The notes beneath the pieces are model-generated. The model saw only the letters and a list, made by a program, of their open reading frames with translations. It had not been told where the DNA came from and did no database searches. This document shows positions 8,027 to 14,535 of a DNA stretch of 15,280 nt, one piece after another. The position numbers and the translations under genes are program-made. This stretch comes from Candidatus Omnitrophota bacterium (GTDB lineage Bacteria; Hinthialibacterota; Hinthialibacteria; Hinthialibacterales; JAKPRU01). Location: positions 1 to 15,280 of the forward strand of contig JAKPRU010000098.1 of assembly GCA_029557025.1 (NCBI GenBank), given 5' to 3'. Each line of letters begins with the position of its first letter. Positions within the stretch are counted from its first letter, which is position 1.

Positions 8027-9898
8027 TCACTGCGATGTCCCAAGGGATTTGATGAGATCGCCCAGCAGGGTTTCCGTGTGTTGCAAGGCATCGCTGAGAC
8101 GTCCGCAGCGGATACGGACCTCATCCAGCCTGTTCTCATTCGGGATTTCCGCCGACTTGCAGCGGAAGGCATCTACCAGCGCCGATCCCGCGACCTGCTC
8201 GACAAAGAATTCGAGAATATCATCCCGCATCAGCTGTTCCGAGGTCCTTTCGATAAGGCTGCCGGTTTCAGCGGACCAGGACGGCCCTGCATCATCGACC
8301 CGCGCCATGCAATCGAACAAGGCTTTTGTAGCCTCTTTTAGCGCCGTGATCTTGTCTTCAAATTCCCGGCGTATTGGAGCGAGGTCCGATTTCGCGGGGC
8401 GTTTGAACAAAGTCGATCGAAAATCCTGGATATCGATCTTCTCAACCGCATGGCGGTAAATAGCCTCCTGCAGGGCAACCGGTGTTGTACCCGCGATACG
8501 CGCACCTCCCTCCGTGGCGTCGATTACCGGAGCGCCCAGCATGGCGACGTTTTCTTCCATGGCGTGCAGATAATCCAAAAGATAGCGTACGGTCGGCACG
8601 GGCTCACCCAACACGCCATTCACCCAAAAAATAGGCTCCTTGCGGTATTCTTCTCCATCAATCGAGGGATACATTGCATGTTGATGGTCGTCTCGGATAA
8701 ACCGGACAGTTCTGCGGACCGCGGCAGTATCGAAGTGGGTATCGCCGGTCTGCGGATCGAGCGCCAGATCCTGGCCTACCAGGATAATCGGTCTGCACCC
8801 CCAGTACGCCGCGATGTTCATGGCCGTTTGTGAGACCATGAGTCCGGGACGGATCAACCCTTTCCCGCCGCAGGAGCGATCCAGCCATTCAAAAAACGGG
8901 GAACGACGCGCGGAATAAGTCAGCGCACATCCGGGAAACCGGTCCGGGATCGTGGGATGACAACAGATATCGTAAATCAGCGAGACACCGGTTGAAGAAT
9001 AATTCTTTTGTGGGAAGTGGCGTTCATTCAGATCACTGGGATCGACTGTAACGACGAAATGCGGCTGAATCCCCTCCGCCAGAACCCGTTCGAGCGCCGT
9101 GTCGCAAACCAGGATCAGCGCACGGTTGCGGAGATTCTTCAATTCCCTCAGATTCCGTTTGAGAGAAGGACCGGCGGCAACGATGATCGCCGGTTTGCCT
9201 TTCAGGAGTCCGCACCCCGGTCCGATCCCCGGAGTGTCCGCATATTTCGGGAGGTTTTGAGCCAGATTTCCCGCAGTTCGCGGACCGTCAAGCAACACCG
9301 TGGTCATAGATCCCTTGAGGCGCTGCCAGGAGAGGTCCAATAAAGACCTCATACGTTTCATCCAGTCCGGAAACAGCTCCGCCGTGGCCGGGTTCACCAG
9401 CGCCCCCATTTCATTCGCAATCAGCTCCCAGCGCTTTGCATAGAGAGCCTGTTCAATTTCTCTCGAGGATACATGACCGATCAGGAAATGCACACCGGGC
9501 GCCTCCAGAAGCGGCTCCAGGTCCACATATTGACACGCCAGCCGAAACAGGTGGACCGATGGGTCCAGGAGCAGCATTTCGTGAGGAGGATTTGGCTCCC
9601 TTTGCGACAGAAGAAGCGGGAGATATCCCATCCCGATTCCGAAGATGCAGAGGTTCCAGGCCACCCGGGCTTGATCGGAACTCTCGATAATTTTGCGTGC
9701 ATGTCCGATGGGATCATCTGGGGGGTGAAGCAAATGACCTTTTCCCCCTCGAAAGAGCGCGGCATTCGGAACCGTTCCGGTATTCAAAACCGCACGAATG
9801 TGCGGATCATTCGGTTCCCGTTGAAGACGACGGGCCAGAATGGGAAATCGCCGCAACAGGATTTGCAGATTCTTTTCGTACAGCTCCACAATTCTCAA
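8027..9898 (-). CDS. Maf-like / DUF115 (MptE-like domain) protein, copy 2
   Basis: 623 residues, a diverged paralogue of the next gene with the same order of motifs. These are an N-terminal domain with CIFGIGMGYLPLL (84-96), then IIVAAGPSL (238-246), VCDTALERVLAEGI (264-277), VVTVDPSDLN (282-291), IILVGQDLAL (371-380) and IDATEGGARIAGTTP (459-473). The reading frame has a stop immediately upstream of a TTG at 9898; a GTG at 9889 is an alternative start. Neither has a strong ribosome binding site. A weak promoter-like pair on the minus strand (TTCTCA at 9952-9957 and TAGAGT at 9929-9934, 17 bp apart) lies just upstream. It could also be reached from the glycosylphosphotransferase gene 227 bp upstream. 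Likely a glycosyltransferase acting on a surface protein or glycan; the donor and acceptor are unknown. Confidence 0.85.
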   Translation of the reverse strand: MRIVELYEKNLQILLRRFPILARRLQREPNDPHIRAVLNTGTVPNAALFRGGKGHLLHPPDDPIGHARKIIESSDQARVAWNLCIFGIGMGYLPLLLSQREPNPPHEMLLLDPSVHLFRLACQYVDLEPLLEAPGVHFLIGHVSSREIEQALYAKRWELIANEMGALVNPATAELFPDWMKRMRSLLDLSWQRLKGSMTTVLLDGPRTAGNLAQNLPKYADTPGIGPGCGLLKGKPAIIVAAGPSLKRNLRELKNLRNRALILVCDTALERVLAEGIQPHFVVTVDPSDLNERHFPQKNYSSTGVSLIYDICCHPTIPDRFPGCALTYSARRSPFFEWLDRSCGGKGLIRPGLMVSQTAMNIAAYWGCRPIILVGQDLALDPQTGDTHFDTAAVRRTVRFIRDDHQHAMYPSIDGEEYRKEPIFWVNGVLGEPVPTVRYLLDYLHAMEENVAMLGAPVIDATEGGARIAGTTPVALQEAIYRHAVEKIDIQDFRSTLFKRPAKSDLAPIRREFEDKITALKEATKALFDCMARVDDAGPSWSAETGSLIERTSEQLMRDDILEFFVEQVAGSALVDAFRCKSAEIPNENRLDEVRIRCGRLSDALQHTETLLGDLIKSLGTSQ

Positions 9899-10031
9899 TC
9901 ATCCGGCAGAATTTTTCACGCAAAAAAAACTCTATCCTCTGCCCGAATAATTGAGAAGGTCGATTGACAGCAGGCCACGAGTTGGAAAAGGCATGAGGAA
10001 ATCCGCTCTTTCCAGCCGCTGACTCAATGAT

Positions 10032-10068
10032 AATCTTCCCGGAGGGAGAGAGAATGACCGGGAAGATT
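10032..10068 (-). terminator. Strong hairpin downstream of the glycosylphosphotransferase gene
   Basis: AATCTTCCCGG (10032-10042) and CCGGGAAGATT (10058-10068) are perfect 11-bp arms with a 15-nt loop, 57 bp past the stop of the glycosylphosphotransferase gene. No long T-run follows on either strand, so it may be a poor intrinsic terminator or an mRNA 3'-end or processing element. It separates that gene from the Maf-like pair. Confidence 0.5.
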
Positions 10069-10125
10069 TCTAGAGGTCCCTGCAGGGCGCGGATTGTGCG
10101 GCTCAATCCATTGTCCCAAACCGCA

Positions 10126-11526
10126 TCAATGAGCGTTCTTGAATGCAAGGAGAGTGCGCAACAGTATCCGCAGATCGAGCAGCAGGGACCAGTTTTCGAT
10201 ATAATAGATATCGTAACGGGTTCGCTCCTCGACCGAGGTATCTCCCCGCAAACCGTTCACCTGCGCCCAGCCGGTGATCCCGGATTTCACCATATGACGT
10301 CGCATATATTTCGGAACGGATTCCTTAAATTTGTTGACAAAAAACGCTCGCTCCGGACGCGGTCCGACAATGCTCATATCGCCGACCAGCACGTTGAACA
10401 GCTGCGGAAGTTCATCCAGGCTGTACTGCCGAATCCACTTCCCGACACGGGTTTGCCGGGGGTCCTCGGAAGTGGCCCAAACCGGGCCGGTTCCCGCTTC
10501 GGCATCCCGGATCATAGATCGGAACTTAAACATGTTGAATACCCGCCCATCATTGCCGATTCGCTGTTGAACAAAAAGGATGCTCCCTTTCGAGTCCAGA
10601 CGGATCAACGTGGCGATGACGGCCATAATCGGCGAGGCGACAATCAGCATAACCGAAGCCAGGATCACATCGATCCCGCGTTTTACGAATCGTGCGCCGC
10701 CCTGCAACGGCGTCTCTCCCAACGAGATGGTCGGCACATACCCCAATTCCTCGATATCCATCTTCATGCTCAATGCATCAAAAATCTCCGGCAGGACCTG
10801 AAATCGAATCCCGTGACTTTTGCATTTCCGGATCACATGCAATGCGGTGTCGCTCTCTTTTTCGGAAAGTGCGATCAGGAGATGCTCGATGGAGCGTTCC
10901 TTCAGAATCCTGTCCAAATCGGAGAGCTTTCCGAGCAGCGGCGCACCGGGATTCTCCGCCTCTTCCGCTCCGGTCCGGATGATCCCGGCTACCTGGTATT
11001 CGGAGCCACGATTCGTGTAAAGCCGATCCAGCACCATCTGACAGGAATCTAAATCTCCCAGAAGCACTGTCCGTGTAAACCCGATTCCCCGCTGGATCAG
11101 CAACTCGTATGCCTTCTGACAGAGCAGATTGAAGCTGACAAGCATGAACACCGTTAAGGGAACCGAAAAAGCCACGGTCATACGGGAAAACGACACCCCG
11201 CGATAATTGAACAGCGCGGCCATCACAAACACGTAGGTCACGATCACCGCAACCAGGAACCCCGTAACGCTGACCGAGCGTTTCAACCCATACCGGTATG
11301 CATAAATCCCAAAACGGTCAAAGCAAACCACCCCAACCAGGGCGATAAACAGACCCAGCTTCAGATACAACCAGGCGCTGGGATAATCGATGGGCGGGAA
11401 GAGGGCCGTAACCGGATAAGAAAACCGGATCGCAAACGCTCCCATCATTCCCGATACGAAACCGATGGAATCCGCCAGGAATAGAATCAGCAGCGGAACA
11501 ACATAACGGTCTCTTTTCGGCTTCAT
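10126..11526 (-). CDS. Polyprenyl (undecaprenyl-phosphate) glycosylphosphotransferase, PHPT/WcaJ-like
   Basis: 466-residue membrane enzyme expected to transfer a hexose-1-phosphate to undecaprenyl phosphate, the first step of exopolysaccharide or glycan assembly. The ATG at 11526 is chosen because GGAGGAG precedes it. The N-terminal part has about four membrane helices (10-35, 55-75, 88-108, 116-136). A Rossmann-like domain follows (150-245, TRTVLLGD). A hydrophobic segment at 283-309 introduces the sugar-transferase domain. Diagnostic motifs are KFRSM (334-338), SLDELPQLFNVL (369-380) with the catalytic-type Asp-Glu pair, IVGPRPE (386-392) and SGITGWAQVNG (415-425). The length and layout fit the full-size PHPT family (WcaJ, WbaP, PssY), not the short PglC type. 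The donor sugar (Glc, Gal or GlcNAc type) cannot be decided. Two promoters and a foldable leader lie upstream. Confidence 0.92.
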   Translation of the reverse strand: MKPKRDRYVVPLLILFLADSIGFVSGMMGAFAIRFSYPVTALFPPIDYPSAWLYLKLGLFIALVGVVCFDRFGIYAYRYGLKRSVSVTGFLVAVIVTYVFVMAALFNYRGVSFSRMTVAFSVPLTVFMLVSFNLLCQKAYELLIQRGIGFTRTVLLGDLDSCQMVLDRLYTNRGSEYQVAGIIRTGAEEAENPGAPLLGKLSDLDRILKERSIEHLLIALSEKESDTALHVIRKCKSHGIRFQVLPEIFDALSMKMDIEELGYVPTISLGETPLQGGARFVKRGIDVILASVMLIVASPIMAVIATLIRLDSKGSILFVQQRIGNDGRVFNMFKFRSMIRDAEAGTGPVWATSEDPRQTRVGKWIRQYSLDELPQLFNVLVGDMSIVGPRPERAFFVNKFKESVPKYMRRHMVKSGITGWAQVNGLRGDTSVEERTRYDIYYIENWSLLLDLRILLRTLLAFKNAH

Positions 11527-11597
11527 GCAAAACTCCTCCACTCCTTCCAGATGCTCGCATTCCGTGCAAATCCTTCCACTGCGAACACCGGTTTCAA

Positions 11598-11626
11598 AGT
11601 CTATTGCCGCCTCCGTGAAATGTCAA
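11598..11626 (-). promoter_or_regulatory. Downstream promoter (P2) of the glycosylphosphotransferase gene
   Basis: On the minus strand, a perfect TTGACA (11621-11626) and TAGACT (11598-11603) lie 17 bp apart. The start would be near 11591, giving a leader of about 65 nt that lacks the foldable element upstream. Confidence 0.45.
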
Positions 11627-11635
11627 ATCCGACAT

Positions 11636-11694
11636 GCCCGCAAAGAAAACCTTGACCGGTCGTACCGCTTTCCCCGGTGCCGCATCTTTCGGGC
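11636..11694 (-). promoter_or_regulatory. Foldable element in the leader of the glycosylphosphotransferase mRNA
   Basis: In minus-strand RNA, GCCCGAAAG (11694-11686) can pair with CTTTGCGGGC (11645-11636), with one bulged base, enclosing 40 nt. Inside, ACCGG (11678-11674) can pair either with CCGGT (11659-11655) or, as ACCG, with CGGT (11667-11664) around a GGGAAAG loop. These two foldings exclude each other. Only transcripts from P1 would contain the element. I do not recognise a known riboswitch consensus; I looked for c-di-GMP and fluoride classes by eye and the key conserved parts are absent. Confidence 0.35.
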
Positions 11695-11703
11695 AACTAA
11701 ACC

Positions 11704-11717
11704 ATCACCAGGGTGAT
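11704..11717. promoter_or_regulatory. Operator-like palindrome at the P1 transcription start
   Basis: ATCACCAGGGTGAT is a palindrome with 6-bp arms and a 2-bp centre. It abuts the P1 -10 box and covers the expected start site, a typical position for a repressor. The cognate regulator is unknown. Confidence 0.4.
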
Positions 11718-11745
11718 TATAGAGAATCCCTCCTCCCTTTGTCAA
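11716..11745 (-). promoter_or_regulatory. Upstream promoter (P1) of the glycosylphosphotransferase gene
   Basis: On the minus strand both hexamers are perfect: TTGACA (11740-11745) and TATAAT (11716-11721), spaced by 18 bp. Transcription should begin near 11709, producing a leader of about 183 nt before the ATG at 11526. This is the best promoter match in the window. Confidence 0.75.
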
Positions 11746-11873
11746 TGAAAATGCGCTGCAACTTCAATGAAAACAAATCCTCGTTCGTACATTCCTCAAA
11801 CATTGTCCTCCTCCGTTGGGGCTAAGACAGCACATTACTTGTACAGAAATCAATAGAGACTTTTTGGGAGAAA

Positions 11874-11887
11874 ATGTAACGAAACAT
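11874..11887. promoter_or_regulatory. Possible LacI-type operator ahead of the LacI-family gene
   Basis: ATGTAACGAAACAT is an imperfect palindrome centred on CpG, the pattern favoured by LacI/GalR proteins. It lies 10 bp before a TTGACA hexamer that would serve the regulator gene. Only five of seven half-site positions are symmetric, so this is tentative. Confidence 0.25.
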
Positions 11888-11897
11888 GACCCCATTC

Positions 11898-11926
11898 TTG
11901 ACATGGGCTGAGAGGAAGCCTACGGT
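11898..11926 (+). promoter_or_regulatory. Candidate promoter of the LacI-family gene
   Basis: A perfect TTGACA (11898-11903) is followed 17 bp later by a poor -10 (TACGGT, 11921-11926). Such a promoter usually needs help or is weak. A transcript would have a leader of about 70 nt, including an imperfect GC-rich hairpin around 11943-11970. Confidence 0.3.
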
Positions 11927-12002
11927 TTTGCTTAATCCTGGCCGGAGGGTGAAGGGGTCCCCCACCGGTCACTCAGTCTCACACACATGGGGTTCAGTCA
12001 GA

Positions 12003-13016
12003 ATGGGCAACATAACCATGGAAGACGTGGCACGCCATGCGGGCGTGTCTCGCGCAACGGTATCCAGGGTACTCCGAAATCTCCATGAAAGCACATCTAT
12101 TCCGATCAGGGAAAAGACGCGGCAAAGGGTCTTGGCAGCGGTGAAAGAACTGGATTATTGTCCGCATTTTCTGGCAACCAGCCTCGCTTCGGGCAAGAGC
12201 CGTACTGTCGGGTTTGTATGTCCCGAGGGTGGATTGCGAGATTGGGATTTGGCTGAGATACACCAGGCGGTCGCCACAACCTTATTTGCATACGGGTATC
12301 ACGTCATGATCCCACCCCTGAAACCGGAGGGAAATCCGGCATGTATGGCAAGGAATCTGCTTCGCAGTGGCCGGGCGGACGGGTTGCTGGTCTGTTGCAT
12401 GGACGTGGATGAACACTGGGATCGGCTTTGCAGCCAGGAGCATGATCGTGTGGTTTTCATCAATTCTTCTGTCTTGCGCGGGAAAGCGGCACACGTTGCG
12501 ACGGATGATCGACAGGGAGGGTCTGCCGCCACCCTGCACCTGCTTGATTCGGGTCATACTCGAATTATTTTTGTCGGCGATCTCACACAACCGCCTATTC
12601 GAAATCGCCATCTCGGTTATCAGGAAGCATTTCAGGAGAGAAACCTGTCCTGCGATCCTGAGTGGACAATGAACTTGGTTGCTCAGGACTTTCATCCACA
12701 GGAAGTGGTTGAACGTTGCACAGAAAGGTCTGAACCGGTTACGGCGATTTTCGCGGGAACGGATTATCTTGCGATTCGCCTCCTAAAGGCCGCATCCGAT
12801 TCCGGAATTTCCGTCCCCAGCCAACTGGCGATTATGGGATTCGATGATCTCTGGCCTTCGGCGTGCGTTTCACCCGCGCTATCGACTGTCCATCGGGATG
12901 CCGAGAGAATCGGGCAGGAAGCAGTCGAGCATCTTCTGCAAGGCATGAGCGGTCATGCCCTGTCAGAAGAGCCGTGCCTCATCGCGTGCAGCCTGGTCCT
13001 GCGTGAGAGCGCCTGA
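12003..13016 (+). CDS. LacI-family transcriptional regulator
   Basis: 337-residue DNA-binding regulator from the ATG at 12003. The frame is open back to 11886, but the family starts with this MGNITMEDVARHAGVSRATV helix-turn-helix, so the extra 39 residues are unlikely. The ribosome binding site is weak. Residues 5-25 form the HTH, 39-65 the third helix and hinge (LDYCPHFLATSLASGK), and 67-337 the periplasmic-binding-like effector domain. The latter has TDDRQGGSAATLHLLDSGH (167-185), RHLGYQEAF (202-210), AGTDYLAI (251-258), MGFDDL (278-283) and ALSTVHRD (292-299). The loop between HTH and third helix is about five residues longer than in PurR or GalR. No sugar transport or catabolic gene is adjacent, so the effector and targets are unknown. 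It may regulate itself and the divergent glycosylphosphotransferase gene. The 3' end overlaps obg by 54 bp. Confidence 0.93.
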   Translation: MGNITMEDVARHAGVSRATVSRVLRNLHESTSIPIREKTRQRVLAAVKELDYCPHFLATSLASGKSRTVGFVCPEGGLRDWDLAEIHQAVATTLFAYGYHVMIPPLKPEGNPACMARNLLRSGRADGLLVCCMDVDEHWDRLCSQEHDRVVFINSSVLRGKAAHVATDDRQGGSAATLHLLDSGHTRIIFVGDLTQPPIRNRHLGYQEAFQERNLSCDPEWTMNLVAQDFHPQEVVERCTERSEPVTAIFAGTDYLAIRLLKAASDSGISVPSQLAIMGFDDLWPSACVSPALSTVHRDAERIGQEAVEHLLQGMSGHALSEEPCLIACSLVLRESA

Positions 13017-14027
13017 AAGTCGAATCAAGGCTTCCCGCAAATGTGGAACATTCAGACCATGAAGGGCCGAGATGACGTGGATTCGATCTTGTTCCACCCC
13101 GGTTTGTCGAATGAACTCCTCCAGAATAATCTCCAGATCTCCCTCTTGAAGGAGGTCCAACTTGTTCAGAGCAATCAAAGACGGTCTCGAGAGAATCTCG
13201 GGATCATAGGCACGAATCTCCACGAGAAGCTGCTGATAAGTGACGGCAGGAAATGAGGGGTCTGTGGGTGAAAGTTCCAGCACAAACACAAGCATTCGAG
13301 TCCGCTCGATATGGCGGAGAAAATCCAGCCCCAAACCGAGACCCTCGCTTGCGCCCTGGATGATACCGGGTATATCGGCAACAACGAGACCGGTTCCATT
13401 GGAGACCGGGATGGTTCCCAGGATGGGATGCCGTGTCGTGAAGGGATAAGAGGCGATTCGGGGACGGGCGGCGGTCATGGCAGCCAGCAGGGTCGATTTT
13501 CCTGCGTTTGGCAAGCCGACCAGGCCGACATGCGCCACAGTTTTGAGTTCAACCAGGAGTTTGAATTCCTCACCCGGAGTTCCCGGCTCCGCGAATCGGG
13601 GAACCTGCCGCGATGGAGTAGCAAATCGGGCGTTCCCCCGTCCCCCGTGTCCCCCTTTCGCCACAACCGCTGTTCCGTCCGTATCTTCCATATCCACAAG
13701 CAATTCCTGCGTTTCATAGTCACGGACCACCGTGCCTGGAGGGACGAACAGAATCACGTCTTTGCCGGAACGCCCGTGTCGGTCGTTTTTATCGCCATGA
13801 CCTCCATCCTCGGCGCGGTAGAAGGGTTTAGAGGCGAGAGATTCCAGGGTATTCCTGCCGGGATGGACCTTGAAAATAATACTCCCGCCATCACCGCCAT
13901 CGCCGCCATCAGGTCCGCCACGTGGCACGAATTTCTCCCGATGGAACGAGATGCACCCGTTCCCTCCATCACCTGCTTTGACCCGAATAACTACTCGATC
14001 AATGAAATCCGTCTGGCCGGGACACAT
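12963..14027 (-). CDS. obg: Obg/CgtA ribosome-associated GTPase
   Basis: 354-residue GTPase that takes part in late 50S ribosome assembly and stress or growth control. The Obg fold fills residues 7-165, with the glycine-rich repeats GDGGNGC and GGPDGGDGGDGG. The G domain follows: G1 GLPNAGKS (171-178), G2 YPFTT (194-198), G3 DIPG (218-221), G4 NKLD (288-291) and G5 SALHG (320-324). Only about 30 residues follow G5, so the extra C-terminal OCT or acidic tails of some relatives are missing, as in many shorter Obg proteins. The ATG at 14027 has a good GGGAGG site. It lies 83 bp after rplU on the same strand, the classical rplU-rpmA-obg order, but without rpmA. The last 54 bp overlap the convergent LacI-family gene. 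Confidence 0.97.
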   Translation of the reverse strand: MCPGQTDFIDRVVIRVKAGDGGNGCISFHREKFVPRGGPDGGDGGDGGSIIFKVHPGRNTLESLASKPFYRAEDGGHGDKNDRHGRSGKDVILFVPPGTVVRDYETQELLVDMEDTDGTAVVAKGGHGGRGNARFATPSRQVPRFAEPGTPGEEFKLLVELKTVAHVGLVGLPNAGKSTLLAAMTAARPRIASYPFTTRHPILGTIPVSNGTGLVVADIPGIIQGASEGLGLGLDFLRHIERTRMLVFVLELSPTDPSFPAVTYQQLLVEIRAYDPEILSRPSLIALNKLDLLQEGDLEIILEEFIRQTGVEQDRIHVISALHGLNVPHLREALIRLSGALTQDQAARDEARLF

Positions 14028-14052
14028 CCGAATCCTCCCGAAATAAGGAACG

Positions 14053-14081
14053 GGGGAGTTTGTCGAAATGACATTCTCCCC
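14053..14081 (-). promoter_or_regulatory. Intercistronic hairpin between rplU and obg
   Basis: GGGGAG/CTCCCC (14053-14058 with 14076-14081) and TGTC/GACA (14061-14064 with 14070-14073) form a stem of 6 plus 4 bp with a symmetric 2x2 internal loop and a 5-nt loop. On the minus strand it comes after the rplU stop and before the obg ribosome binding site. No T-run follows, so it is more likely an attenuator, processing or stability element than a full terminator. Confidence 0.45.
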
Positions 14082-14110
14082 GGTTGAAGGACTATCAAAT
14101 ACAGTGGGAC

Positions 14111-14428
14111 TTAGTTCTCCACCGCGATTTCGTCGATTCTCAGTACGGTGAACGGCTGTCGATGTCCCTTTTTACGCCGGTAATTCTTACGTTTCTTCAT
14201 CTTGAAAATGACAACTTTGGGGCCGAGACCCTGGGTAACAACATGCCCTTTAACTTTGATGTTAGTGACAGTAGGTGTACCGACAGCGAGGCGTTCCTCA
14301 TCGGCATACATCAGCACGCGGTCCAGTTCCACCGCCTCGCCGACATCCGCAGGGATTTTCTCGACATGAATCTCGTCTCCCGGCCGAACACGATATTGCT
14401 TGCCGCCGGTTTCAATAATGGCGTACAT
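14111..14428 (-). CDS. rplU: 50S ribosomal protein L21
   Basis: 105-residue L21, a 23S rRNA-binding protein of the large subunit. The frame is open further upstream, but the ATG at 14428 has GGAGG at good spacing and gives the family N-terminus MYAIIETGGKQYRVRPGD. The C-terminal half has the basic RNA-binding segment FKMKKRKNYRRKKGHRQ (about 75-91) and then the closing TVLRIDEI. The length matches the usual 100-105 residues. It heads a short operon with obg. A promoter lies about 45 nt upstream of the start codon. Confidence 0.97.
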   Translation of the reverse strand: MYAIIETGGKQYRVRPGDEIHVEKIPADVGEAVELDRVLMYADEERLAVGTPTVTNIKVKGHVVTQGLGPKVVIFKMKKRKNYRRKKGHRQPFTVLRIDEIAVEN

Positions 14429-14479
14429 AGAAGCCTCCAAACCATTCGGGTTGAACATCGGAAAATTATCGGAACAAAT

Positions 14480-14509
14480 AAGATACCCATGCGACTTGAC
14501 GCCGGTCAA
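14480..14509 (-). promoter_or_regulatory. Candidate promoter of rplU-obg with overlapping inverted repeat
   Basis: On the minus strand TTGACC (14504-14509) and TATCTT (14480-14485) are spaced by 18 bp, with a start expected near 14473. The -35 box lies in an inverted repeat with arms CTTGAC and GTCAAG (14495-14510), which could be an operator. Confidence 0.4.
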
Positions 14510-14535
14510 GTGTGGACACCGGACATCGAGTCCCT

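Noticed and set aside
9922..9929. Run of eight T on the minus strand as a terminator
   Set aside because: No adequate hairpin directly precedes it, and it lies just upstream of the Maf-like gene start.
10027..11052. 341-codon open frame antisense to the glycosylphosphotransferase gene
   Set aside because: The opposite strand encodes an unmistakable enzyme. The antisense product shows no family features.
11636..11717. Fluoride or c-di-GMP-I riboswitch in the glycosylphosphotransferase leader
   Set aside because: A GGTGATGG string recalls the fluoride motif, but the conserved CTGATG part is absent. The c-di-GMP-I GCAAAGCC-type core is also missing.
11886..12002. 39-residue N-terminal extension of the LacI-family protein
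   Set aside because: The family begins at the helix-turn-helix; the extension shows no conserved features and would overlap the candidate promoter.
13311..14087. 258-codon open frame antisense to obg
   Set aside because: It is a shadow of the glycine-rich Obg coding sequence, with no ribosome binding site or recognisable domain.
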